Source: Myxococcales bacterium (GTDB taxonomy: Bacteria > Myxococcota > Polyangia > Fen-1088). From it: DNA of 14,175 bases. A program made the position numbers and the translations under genes. The notes beneath the pieces were generated by a model. It was not told where the DNA came from, did no database searches, and saw only the letters and a program-made list of their open reading frames with translations. Below are positions 1 through 8,000 of this stretch, piece by piece; the stretch's first letter is position 1, and each line of letters opens with the position of its first letter. Where the stretch lies: contig PMLH01000067.1 of assembly GCA_003159055.1 (NCBI GenBank), positions 1-14,175 on the forward strand, written 5' to 3'.

Positions 1-3000
1 GCGCCAGCGATTCTGTTTGGGCGCCAGCCGCAAGAGCTGTTCTTGCGCCGCCGTATCCGTCGGTCTCTCCTGGAAGACGCGGCTGTACCAGTTGAAGGCC
101 TCGTCCAGATCCTCGATCTGCTCCTCGTAGATCTGGGCGATCCTTTGCGTCCACGCCAGGCGCAAGGCGGGATCCTCGCTGAACTTCAACCGTAGACTGT
201 CGATGCCGACCAGATCCTTCCAGGCATTGCGACGGATGAACACGGGCTCAAGCAGATTGGCCGCGTCGACGCAAACCTCGGGGTCGGACAGCATCTCTTG
301 CAGGATCTCGATGGCCTTGGCGTGATCGGGCTCGCCCGAGAGCACCGTGCCCAGGTATTCGAGGGCGCGGGGGCGGTTGGCCAACTGCACGCGCTGGATC
401 TCGGCCAGTCGGAAGCGCAGATCGATGGCGACACCGGCGGGCACCCCGTGTTCGAGACAACGCTCGATGAGGTTGGTCAGATCGTCCCAGCGCCCCAGCG
501 TCGTGTACAGACCGTCGAGCGCGGCCACCGCCTCGGCGTTGCCGCTGTTCATCGACCACACACGCTCCCAGGCCGCGATGGCATCCTCGTGGCGCCCCAG
601 TTTCTGGGCCAGGACGGCGCCGCGACGGCGCAGGGCTTGTTCGGCCTTCGCGTTCTGGGCCAGGTCGGCCCGCCGCAACACCACCTCGTACAGCTGCTCG
701 TTCTCGGAGCGTTCCTCATAGATGGTTTCCAGCGCCGCAAGCGCGTCGTCGTCGTCGGGTCGGCGCTCGACGATGCGATTGTAGTAGTCCGTCGCCACGG
801 GAAGGTCGCCAAGCTTGATGGCGTATCGGGCGATGGTCTGCTGGACGCGCATGCGCGTGGTGTCGGCCAGGATGTCCGGCTCGATGGCGCGATAGAGATC
901 CACGATGTCGAGAATGGTGTCCGGCCCGAGAGCGCCGGCCAGACGTTCGTAGGCATCGAGCAGACGGTCGAGCTCGGGGTCGCTGGTGGCGTCCTTGATG
1001 GCCGCGGCCCAGGTCGCGAACGCGGCCTTCTTGTCGCCCAGCTGGACTTCCTCGATGCCGGCCAGGCGCGCGCGATAGCTGGCGCGGGCGTTCCCATCCT
1101 CGGCCAGCTCGATGAACACGCGCAGAATCCCTGCCAACCGAGCGTGATCGCCAGCCTTCGCATAGATCGGTTCAAGCGTCTCGGCGGCGGCAAAGCGCAG
1201 GCTCACGTCGTCGCAGGCGAGCAAGCGTTCCATCTCGGCCATGGCTGCCGGATCCTTCGGGGCCAGGCGCAGGATTTCGCGCCACCTGTCGAGCGCCTCG
1301 GACTGGCGACCGAGCGACCCTTGCAATAGCCCCGCGATCTGGCGCAACAGATCGATGCGTTCGGCATCGCTGCTCGCCACCGCCAGCAGGCGTTCGAGCA
1401 CTTCCAGATATTCCGCCGAGACGCCCGCCGTTTGGTAAAGGCGCGCCAGCGTGGTGAGTGCCTCGCGATCCTCAGGCAAGTCGTCGAGGATGGGGCGAAT
1501 GGCGGCCACGGCCTCGTCCAGATCCGCGAGCTCTTTCTCCAGAATCGTGGCGACGAGGAAGCGCATCGTACGGCGTGCGCTGCCGTCCAGGCGATCGAGG
1601 CGCCGTTTGAGTAGCTCGACGCGCTCGCGCGCCTGCTTCGTCTTCTGGAAGATGCGGTCCAGGTTGTCGAAGGCCTGGGTGGCGACCTCGCTCTCGCCGT
1701 CGAGCAAACCACGATAGGTTTCCACGGCCGGCGCGACCTGCTGCAAGCGATGCTCTTGCAAGTCGGCTACGCGCAAGAGAATCCGCCCGCGCGCGCCTGG
1801 GTCGTTCGTCCAGTCGGCCCGGGTGGAGAGCACGTGTACGAGCCCCGCTATGTCGTCGGCCTCGGTGTAGAGCAGTTCGAGAGCCTCGGCCGCCTTGGCG
1901 CCGGTGTCGGCATTGCTGATATCCAGATCGAGCACTCGGCGCCAGGCTGCGATGGCGACCTTGCGATCAGGGACGTGGGCCATGCACAGACGCGCAGCCC
2001 GGATGAGCAAGTCAGCAACGCCAGCCACATCGGAGGGATCGCGCTTGGCCGCCATGCCCTGGTACAGGTCAATCAAATCGCCGTACCTCCCGAGCGCCGA
2101 ACCCAACCGTTCGGCCTCGGAGAGTGCCCGCTCGGCATGGGCATCGAGTTCGAGCACGGTCCGCCAAGTGTCGAGCGCCTGCGCCTGCGCATCGAGCTTT
2201 CTCTCCTGAAATTCCGCCTTGCGCATGAGCAATTCGAGGGCGCCCGCCCCTTCGAGGGCTTCCCTTTCCACGTCCAGAATCTCGACCAGCTTGGACCAAT
2301 TGCCCGCCGCCGCATACAGAGCATCGAGCATGGCCGCGGCGCGATGACGCTCGGCCGGCACCTTGAGAGCGCGTTCGAGCAGTGGGATGGCCTGGGCATG
2401 GGTCGGCACCATGTCCAGAACCTCGACGATGAAGTGCAACGCGGCCGCGGCGTCGTCGAAACGAGTCAGCGCCAGGTCTGCCCGCCGCGCCTTGAGATCC
2501 GCAACGTCATTGCGGGACACCATGGAGATCTCGGTTTGCAGCAGATTGTCGAGCTCGCGCCACTTCTGGGCCTCGGTGTAGTGGCGTTCGAGAATGCGGT
2601 ACGCCTTGAGATCGGCATGGTCGAGTTCGATGATGCGGCCCAAGGTGGCCGTGGCGTTGGGCCGATCGTAGAGCAACCCCTCGTCGATTTCGATGACCTG
2701 CCAAAGCAGCTCCACGCGCTGTTTGACGTCCGGAAGGTGCTTTTCGCGTTCGGCGATAAGGTCGCGCAAGGCGCCCCAGCGCTCGGCGTCCTTGCAGATG
2801 CGACATAGGGTCCGGTAGGCGCCCAGGTGTAACGGATCGATCTCGAGCACCTGGCGCAACGCCGATTCGGCATCGCTCATGCGTTCGGGCTGCCGTTCTT
2901 CCACGTCCGCCACCAGCATGAGCAGTTCTTGGCGCAAGGTCGGCTCGGTGGCCGTGGCCAGAACCCGCCGCGCGCTCTCGGCGATTTCAGGCAACTTGCC

Positions 3001-6000
3001 CACCAGCTCGGCCAGCTGGACCAGACGCTCGCGCGTGGCGTGGTTGGTCGGCTCGATCTCAAAGATGCGCTGGACCGCGCTGTAGGCGGCGGTGGCGTCG
3101 CCAAGTGGGCCGGCATAGAGGTCGGCCAGCATTTCGAGATGGCCTTTGCGGCCGGAATCGTCCTTGGCCACGCGAACCAGGGACTCCAGCGTGGTCGCCC
3201 ACTTGGCGTAGTTCTCGGTCAGCTCGTAGTAGGGGGCCAGCCGGTTGGCCACCGCCGCAACGTCCTCGCTGCGAATGGCGTCGGCGGCAAAAAGACGCTC
3301 CAGCCCCTCGACCGCGCCGCTCGCGATGTTGTCGAGCTCAAGCGCCTCCAGGTAGGCCTGGGTCGCCTCCTTGTGCTCGCCCAGATCGCGTTCGTAGACC
3401 TTGCCCAGCCGAAGCAAGGCGGCGGCTCGATCGTTCTCATTGCTGAGCGACGCTTGCCGCCCCAGCACCGCGACCAGGCTGCGAAAATCGCCCTGCTCTT
3501 CCAGCAAGCGCGCCAGCTCGCGCAAGGCGCGCAGGTTTTCCGGCTCGACCTGAACCGCCTCTTGCAGGCTGCGCGTGGCGGACTTGGTGTCACCCAGTTT
3601 CTCTTCCTCAAGGCGGGCGATGCGCAGCAGGGCCTCGGCCCGCAGCGACGGGTCGGTCACGCGGCGCTGCCTGGCTTGTTGCAAAGCAACCAGCTCCGTC
3701 CAACGCTCCTTCTGGGTGAAGAGCTTGATGAGCGCCAACTCAGCGTCGGGATCACCGGGAGACTCCGCCAAAATGGTTTCGGCGAAGCGCTGCAAATCGA
3801 CCGGATTGTCCACGTGTGACACCAGCAAGTTGAGGCAGCAGCGAAGCAGGCCGAGTCGCTCCTCGGCTTCGGGGCCAGACTTTCCGCCCATGCCTTGACG
3901 CTCGATCAAGAGCGCCAGTAGCATGTCCCATTCCTCGGCCTCGGCGCCCAGCCTTTCCAGATCGGCTCGAACCTTGGCATCCGTCGGACAAATGCGGAAC
4001 GCTCGCGCGCACCACTTAAAGGCCAGGCCCTTGGCCTGCAGCTTGGTTTCGCATACGGTGCGCGCCCGATCGAGAATGGGCAGGCTTTCTTCTGGCGACA
4101 GCACGGGCGCCGATTCTGGGCCGAGCAGAATCTCGAAGGTGGTGATGAGTCGCCCCCAGCGCTCGGTCTTCTCGTACAGCTCAGCGGCCAAACGGGCCAC
4201 GCCATGGTTGGACGGATCGGTGGCCAAAATGCCTTCGTAAGCCTTGATCATGCGCTCGGTCTGACCGAGCCGGTTGCGCGCAATGTCCGCCACGCGTTCG
4301 AAGGCCTGCGTGCGCAGCCGCATGTCGGCAGTGCGTTCGGCCAGACCAGAGAGCACGTCGCACAGGCCATCCCACGCATGGCGCGCGGAATAGAGCGATT
4401 CCAGCGCATCAATGTCTCCGGTCTGCGAATAGGCTTCGCGCAGGGCGCGCAGCACGCGCGGATTCTCGGGTTGGGCCGAGTGCACCCGCCGCAAGGTGTC
4501 GAGCGCAGCCTGTCCCGCGCCGAGTTTCTCGACCAAGATCAGCCCGCGCCGTTCGAGCAAGGCGCAGCCCTCGGGGCTGTTTTCCCCGCCCGCCGATTCG
4601 GCCAGACGAACAAGGATCTCGGCCAGCGCCGGCCAGCGCTTTTCGCGTTCGTAGAGCCCCGCCAGCGCGGTCACCGCAACACGGTCGCCCGGCACCAGTT
4701 CAAGCACCTCGTTCCACAGCCCGATGGCCTGGCGCAAATCCGCCAGCCGCTCGGCCGCCAGGACGGCCATTTCCGCCAGGTGCGCCCGCCGCGCCTCCGC
4801 GCTGAGAAAGACCAGCTCGCGGCGCAAGAGATCCAGCAAGGCCCGCCACGAACGCCCGCGCGTGTAGATTTCGCGCAGCGTGGTTCGCGCCGGTCCATCC
4901 TTCGGGTCGAGTTCGAGGACCTTTTCTAGCGCCGCGATGGCGTTGTGGTGGTTGCCGAACTTCTCGATCCACAGGGTGGCGATGCGGTGGTACAGCGCAA
5001 TCTTTTGGGCCGCATCGGACACGGCCTGGGCCTGGCGCATGAGAACGCCCGCCAGATCGCCCCAGCGGTTTTGCGCCTCGTAGCGCTCGGCCAGCGCCAC
5101 CAGCGCCTCGGCGTGATCGGGCCGTAGCGCCAGGATGGCTGCGTAGGTGTTGATCACCATCACTTCAAGTTTCAGGCGATCGCGGTAGATGGGAACCATC
5201 TCAAGGTAGCACTGAACCTTCTGGTCGATCTCACCCGCGGGCAGCGCCTCGCACTGGTCCTTGAGCAGTTCCAGCAGGGCGTTCCACTTCTCGGCCTTGG
5301 TGTAGAGGCGCCGCAAAGCCTCGATCGCCTCGGGCAGACCAGGGCGAATGCGCAGAAGCAACTTCCAGGCGTCGATCGCCTTTTCCAGAAGCTGCGGACG
5401 GCGTTCGGCCACCGTCGCCATTTCGATGCCGTAGTGGATCCTCACCTCAGGATCGGTTTCGTTCTTTTGTGCCTGACCCAAGAGTGCAAGCAGCTGCGGG
5501 ATCTCGTCACGTGACAGGTAGTACTCGCGATAGAAGGCGACCACCTTCGGGTCGTAGGGCTGCGCCTTCTTCACCCTTCGGAAGTACTGCTCGGCTTCCT
5601 CCAGCTTCCCGAGCCGTTTCCAATACAGCTCCCCGAGACCGAGCGCAGCGGGGACCTCAGCTTGACCACGCTTCGCAGCTTTCAGCGCGGCCTCGTAGAT
5701 CTTGACCAGGTCGACCACGTCGCCTCGTCCCGCGAACACCCTGTCCAGGGCGCGATACGGTCGCTCGTCCGACGGCGCGGCCACCAGCGCCTGCCGGTAG
5801 TGCTCGACGGCCTCAGCGTGCTTCCCCATCTTCTCGGCCAAACGGCCTGCTGCCAGTTCAGCCGCAGCCCTGTCCGCCGGGGCTTCGGCGGCGACAATCC
5901 TGCGCGCCAGGTGCTCTGCCAAATCGTTCTCGCGCCCGCGCTTGCCAAGCAACCGCTCCAGCGCAAAATTCGCGCGACGGTTGCCGGGTTCGAGCTGCAC

Positions 6001-6534
6001 GCTTCGCCGATACAGGGCCTCCCCCTCATCGGGAAGATTTCGATGCCGCAGCAGAAGATCGGCTTCCAATGCAAGAAACGCCGCCGCGGCTGGGCTCTCG
6101 CCTGCCTCGGCCGCTTGGGCAGAAAGCGACTCAGCTTGTTCTTGCCAGCCGGAATCCTCCTGTTCGAACTCGCGCAGCAGGGCCTTCGCCTCGGAAAGGT
6201 CCGGGGAGAGCTCGAACGCACGCTTGAGCACGTCGCGCGCAGCCTCGACCTGCCAAAGCTCGGCCCACAAGAGCCGGGCCTTTTCTACCAGCAGCGCCGC
6301 CCGGGCGGCCGGGCTCGAGGCGACCACGCCCTCGGCGTCGAGCAGGCGCAGCGAGAACGCGAGGTTGTTCATTTCCGCATGAAAGGCGCGCTCGGCGGCC
6401 AGCACGGGGCTCAGCTCTTCGCACGCACCAGGGTCGGTCTCGGCTGACGGCAAAGACGAGAGCGCCTTGCCGGCGTTTTCGTCGTCGGGATCCAGTCGCA
6501 AGGTTCGTAGGGCAGTGGAAATGTCGTTCGTCAT
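1..6534 (-). CDS. Giant TPR-like repeat protein, N-terminal 2178 residues (3' end outside window)
   Basis: The frame starting at ATG 6534 has no stop codon down to position 1, giving 2178 residues with no end in view. The N-terminus (MTNDISTALRTLRLDPDD) has no signal peptide or membrane segment, so a cytoplasmic scaffold is most likely. The whole protein is amphipathic helix pairs of TPR type. From about residue 300 the landmarks recur as a W-x-x-L turn, then an acidic LxRIAxLxEExLGD helix, then AxxxYxxVLELDP, then ALxxLxRLY. Trp landmarks fall at about residues 417, 491, 563, 634, 721, 793, 869, 945, 1112, 1253, 1325, 1413, 2013 and 2102, so the dominant period is 71-76 residues, about two TPRs. 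Residues 1-300 are less regular. A GGAGG at 6553-6549 lies 14 nt before the ATG, which is long; no better in-frame start is near. TPR scaffolds mediate protein-protein interaction; the partner is unknown. The gene is transcribed divergently from the exported protein at 6767. Certain as coding, unassigned in function. Confidence 0.93.
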   Translation of the reverse strand, partial: MTNDISTALRTLRLDPDDENAGKALSSLPSAETDPGACEELSPVLAAERAFHAEMNNLAFSLRLLDAEGVVASSPAARAALLVEKARLLWAELWQVEAARDVLKRAFELSPDLSEAKALLREFEQEDSGWQEQAESLSAQAAEAGESPAAAAFLALEADLLLRHRNLPDEGEALYRRSVQLEPGNRRANFALERLLGKRGRENDLAEHLARRIVAAEAPADRAAAELAAGRLAEKMGKHAEAVEHYRQALVAAPSDERPYRALDRVFAGRGDVVDLVKIYEAALKAAKRGQAEVPAALGLGELYWKRLGKLEEAEQYFRRVKKAQPYDPKVVAFYREYYLSRDEIPQLLALLGQAQKNETDPEVRIHYGIEMATVAERRPQLLEKAIDAWKLLLRIRPGLPEAIEALRRLYTKAEKWNALLELLKDQCEALPAGEIDQKVQCYLEMVPIYRDRLKLEVMVINTYAAILALRPDHAEALVALAERYEAQNRWGDLAGVLMRQAQAVSDAAQKIALYHRIATLWIEKFGNHHNAIAALEKVLELDPKDGPARTTLREIYTRGRSWRALLDLLRRELVFLSAEARRAHLAEMAVLAAERLADLRQAIGLWNEVLELVPGDRVAVTALAGLYEREKRWPALAEILVRLAESAGGENSPEGCALLERRGLILVEKLGAGQAALDTLRRVHSAQPENPRVLRALREAYSQTGDIDALESLYSARHAWDGLCDVLSGLAERTADMRLRTQAFERVADIARNRLGQTERMIKAYEGILATDPSNHGVARLAAELYEKTERWGRLITTFEILLGPESAPVLSPEESLPILDRARTVCETKLQAKGLAFKWCARAFRICPTDAKVRADLERLGAEAEEWDMLLALLIERQGMGGKSGPEAEERLGLLRCCLNLLVSHVDNPVDLQRFAETILAESPGDPDAELALIKLFTQKERWTELVALQQARQRRVTDPSLRAEALLRIARLEEEKLGDTKSATRSLQEAVQVEPENLRALRELARLLEEQGDFRSLVAVLGRQASLSNENDRAAALLRLGKVYERDLGEHKEATQAYLEALELDNIASGAVEGLERLFAADAIRSEDVAAVANRLAPYYELTENYAKWATTLESLVRVAKDDSGRKGHLEMLADLYAGPLGDATAAYSAVQRIFEIEPTNHATRERLVQLAELVGKLPEIAESARRVLATATEPTLRQELLMLVADVEERQPERMSDAESALRQVLEIDPLHLGAYRTLCRICKDAERWGALRDLIAEREKHLPDVKQRVELLWQVIEIDEGLLYDRPNATATLGRIIELDHADLKAYRILERHYTEAQKWRELDNLLQTEISMVSRNDVADLKARRADLALTRFDDAAAALHFIVEVLDMVPTHAQAIPLLERALKVPAERHRAAAMLDALYAAAGNWSKLVEILDVEREALEGAGALELLMRKAEFQERKLDAQAQALDTWRTVLELDAHAERALSEAERLGSALGRYGDLIDLYQGMAAKRDPSDVAGVADLLIRAARLCMAHVPDRKVAIAAWRRVLDLDISNADTGAKAAEALELLYTEADDIAGLVHVLSTRADWTNDPGARGRILLRVADLQEHRLQQVAPAVETYRGLLDGESEVATQAFDNLDRIFQKTKQARERVELLKRRLDRLDGSARRTMRFLVATILEKELADLDEAVAAIRPILDDLPEDREALTTLARLYQTAGVSAEYLEVLERLLAVASSDAERIDLLRQIAGLLQGSLGRQSEALDRWREILRLAPKDPAAMAEMERLLACDDVSLRFAAAETLEPIYAKAGDHARLAGILRVFIELAEDGNARASYRARLAGIEEVQLGDKKAAFATWAAAIKDATSDPELDRLLDAYERLAGALGPDTILDIVDLYRAIEPDILADTTRMRVQQTIARYAIKLGDLPVATDYYNRIVERRPDDDDALAALETIYEERSENEQLYEVVLRRADLAQNAKAEQALRRRGAVLAQKLGRHEDAIAAWERVWSMNSGNAEAVAALDGLYTTLGRWDDLTNLIERCLEHGVPAGVAIDLRFRLAEIQRVQLANRPRALEYLGTVLSGEPDHAKAIEILQEMLSDPEVCVDAANLLEPVFIRRNAWKDLVGIDSLRLKFSEDPALRLAWTQRIAQIYEEQIEDLDEAFNWYSRVFQERPTDTAAQEQLLRLAPKQNRWR

Positions 6535-6555
6535 GTGGGAAATCCAAGCCTCCGC

Positions 6556-6591
6556 GCCTGTCCGGCACCTCCAGACAGGCCCCTGACTATA
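6556..6591 (-). promoter_or_regulatory. Possible -10 and 5' hairpin leader of the giant TPR gene
   Basis: On the minus strand TATAGT (6591-6586) matches the sigma-70 -10 consensus at five of six bases. No convincing -35 sits 16-18 bp upstream. Transcription would begin near 6580, exactly where a 7-bp inverted repeat starts (GCCTGTC 6580-6574 with GACAGGC 6562-6556, 11-nt loop). The loop carries GGAGG at 6572-6568, a second copy of the Shine-Dalgarno-like motif at 6553-6549. A hairpin at the extreme mRNA 5' end could protect the transcript or modulate translation. Function is inferred. Confidence 0.35.
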
Positions 6592-6701
6592 GCGCCGAAC
6601 GCCGCCGGGGAATCGGGAAACCCACGTCTGCGAAGCGCTTTTTCCGCCAAGGCCGACCGGCCGAGAGAAGTCCGCGAATCGGCAAAAATCCGCTTTATCG
6701 A

Positions 6702-6730
6702 TTCACCCCTGGCCGCCCTGTGTGTATGCT
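6702..6730 (+). promoter_or_regulatory. Putative sigma-70-like promoter for the exported protein gene
   Basis: TTCACC (6702-6707) and TATGCT (6725-6730) are separated by 17 bp, each matching four of six consensus bases. The predicted start near 6737 leaves a short leader of about 30 nt that ends in the strong GGAGG at 6756-6760. The surrounding 6661-6720 stretch is locally AT-richer than the flanking genes. Based on consensus matching only. Confidence 0.4.
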
Positions 6731-6766
6731 CCGGACGCTTCAATTTCCTCGCAACGGAGGTCCCAC

Positions 6767-7774
6767 ATGAAGATAGGGATGACTGGGAAGTCAGTCACAG
6801 GGTTTCTTGCCGTCTTTTTTGCAGGCTTGGCCACATTTGCAGGCGCCGCGTGCGAAAAGAAGGCGGCCGAGGGTTCACAGACGTGTTGCACCCAGCCCGA
6901 CATTCCACCCGGAGTGCCCAAGTTCAGCGTCGTGGCCGATGACGTGACCGGTCCATCCGACGGGCAGAAGGTCATCATGAGACTGGGCATGCTTCAGCCG
7001 GCCAAGCGCGACCAGATGTACGCTCCGATGAAAGTCCTGTACGCCTACGCGATGAAACGTAGCGCGTTTGAACCGACTCACTTCGAGGGCTGGTTCTACG
7101 CGTCCGAGTCCGCAGCCAAATCCGGCGGTGAAGGCGGCGTGATCGCCAAAGTCGTGCGCGAACAGAGCGACCGCGCACCCAAGTGCGAAAACAACGTAAA
7201 ATACGATTTCGGCGAGCAGGTCGACCGCGCTTTCATCCACAGCACGCGGGGTGAACAGGAGCTACAAGAGGACCTGAACGACACCTGCCACATCGGAGAG
7301 AAGAAGAAGCAGGTACGCTACGATGAGAAGTTCGCGCACAAGCCGGGCTACAAGCTCGACGCTGGGAATCAGGCGGTCGAGATTTCCTACCCCTATGTCG
7401 AGATGGGCAAAGACGAGTTCGTCGCCGACCTCAAGATCAACTCGGCACTGGCCGCCTGGGCGGAATACATGACCAGTATGTTTAGCAATGCGCAAGAGCT
7501 GAAGTCGCTGACCTTCGTCGGCGTCTACAAAGAAGAGCCGGCGATCCGGATTTCGGTCTCCCGCCAACAGTTCGACAACATCCTGTCCCGCCTGCAAGAG
7601 ACCATCGCCTCGCACGCCGCCATCACCTTCCAGACTATCGGGATGCACAAGAAGACGAGCGAGCAGGCGGAAAAAGAGCAAGAGAAGTTCAAGAGCAAGA
7701 CCTACAAAGACGCCCTCGAGAAGCTGCCCAAAGAGCAGGTGACCATCTCGCCCAAGCTGAAGTGGGTGAAGTAG
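6767..7774 (+). CDS. Exported protein of unknown family, probable lipoprotein (335 aa)
   Basis: The start at ATG 6767 is chosen because GGAGG (6756-6760) lies 6 nt upstream and the signal sequence begins there; an in-frame ATG at 6722 would add 15 residues before the signal and has no ribosome site. Residues 1-28 form a signal peptide (basic MKIGMTGKS, then hydrophobic VTGFLAVFFAGLATFAGAA). Cys29 follows GAA, an imperfect lipobox, so either lipidation or signal-peptidase I cleavage is possible. The mature part has Cys at 40, 41, 140 and 174. There is a mixed region at about residues 50-135, a charged middle, a segment around 205-290 with a predicted alpha/beta look, and a Lys/Glu-rich helix at about 294-325. 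I do not recognise the family. It has its own promoter and an intrinsic terminator, so it is probably monocistronic. It lies back to back with the giant TPR gene. Confidence 0.88.
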   Translation: MKIGMTGKSVTGFLAVFFAGLATFAGAACEKKAAEGSQTCCTQPDIPPGVPKFSVVADDVTGPSDGQKVIMRLGMLQPAKRDQMYAPMKVLYAYAMKRSAFEPTHFEGWFYASESAAKSGGEGGVIAKVVREQSDRAPKCENNVKYDFGEQVDRAFIHSTRGEQELQEDLNDTCHIGEKKKQVRYDEKFAHKPGYKLDAGNQAVEISYPYVEMGKDEFVADLKINSALAAWAEYMTSMFSNAQELKSLTFVGVYKEEPAIRISVSRQQFDNILSRLQETIASHAAITFQTIGMHKKTSEQAEKEQEKFKSKTYKDALEKLPKEQVTISPKLKWVK

Positions 7775-7822
7775 CCAGCCGGATCAATCGTCGCTGACCG
7801 CGAGACGCTCTCGCGCACCAAC

Positions 7823-7859
7823 AAGGGCCCGGACCACGAAGTCTGGGCCCTTTTCTTTT
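7823..7859 (+). terminator. Intrinsic terminator after the exported protein gene
   Basis: A GC-rich stem AAGGGCCC (7823-7830) pairs with GGGCCCTT (7845-7852). It extends inward by GGAC/GTCT, including one G-U pair, to 12 bp around a 6-nt loop, and runs into TTTTCTTTT (7851-7859). It starts 48 nt after the stop codon at 7772-7774. There is no matching T-run on the other strand, so it serves plus-strand transcription only. Confidence 0.88.
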
Positions 7860-7945
7860 GCCGTCCGGCCCCGGGACGCCTGTCGCGACGCACGCCACAC
7901 GCCTCGCCGGCCGATGGCTGGTGGCCGCAGGCGTTGTCGTGGACC

Positions 7946-7980
7946 TGGCCGTGGCCGACCAACTACTCCGGCCACGACCA
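7946..7980 (-). terminator. GC-rich hairpin downstream of the OmpA-domain gene, no U-tract
   Basis: TGGCCGTGGCCG (7946-7957) and CGGCCACGACCA (7969-7980) form a 12-bp inverted repeat with one imperfection and an 11-nt loop. In minus-strand RNA the imperfection is a G-U wobble, so the stem is continuous; in plus-strand RNA it is an A-C mismatch. It begins about 20 nt after the OmpA gene stop (8001-8003). No T-run follows, so it is either a weak/Rho-assisted terminator or an mRNA 3'-end stabiliser. The rest of 7775-8000 holds nothing else I can identify apart from the plus-strand terminator. Confidence 0.4.
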
Positions 7981-8000
7981 CGGCCTCTCAGTACCAGCAA

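Noticed and set aside
298..1329. Long plus-strand open frame (343 codons)
   Set aside because: It is exactly codon-aligned and antisense to the giant TPR gene. The minus-strand translation has clear TPR periodicity, while this one has no domain sense or ribosome site. It stays open because of high GC.
1750..2808. Plus-strand open frame (352 codons)
   Set aside because: Same codon-aligned antisense shadow of the TPR gene, no recognisable protein features.
2929..3819. Plus-strand open frame (296 codons)
   Set aside because: Antisense shadow of the TPR gene in the same register as the others.
4204..4929. Plus-strand open frame (241 codons)
   Set aside because: Antisense shadow of the TPR gene.
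5662..6447. Plus-strand open frame (261 codons)
   Set aside because: Antisense shadow of the N-terminal TPR region; the opposite strand encodes regular helical repeats.
1..6534. Frameshifted or multiple adjacent TPR genes
   Set aside because: Reading the single frame codon by codon from 6534 to 1 shows no stop and continuous repeat pattern, so one long gene explains the region.
6722..7774. Upstream start (ATG 6722) for the exported protein
   Set aside because: It would overlap the predicted -10 element and place 15 polar residues before the signal peptide. ATG 6767 has an ideal ribosome site.
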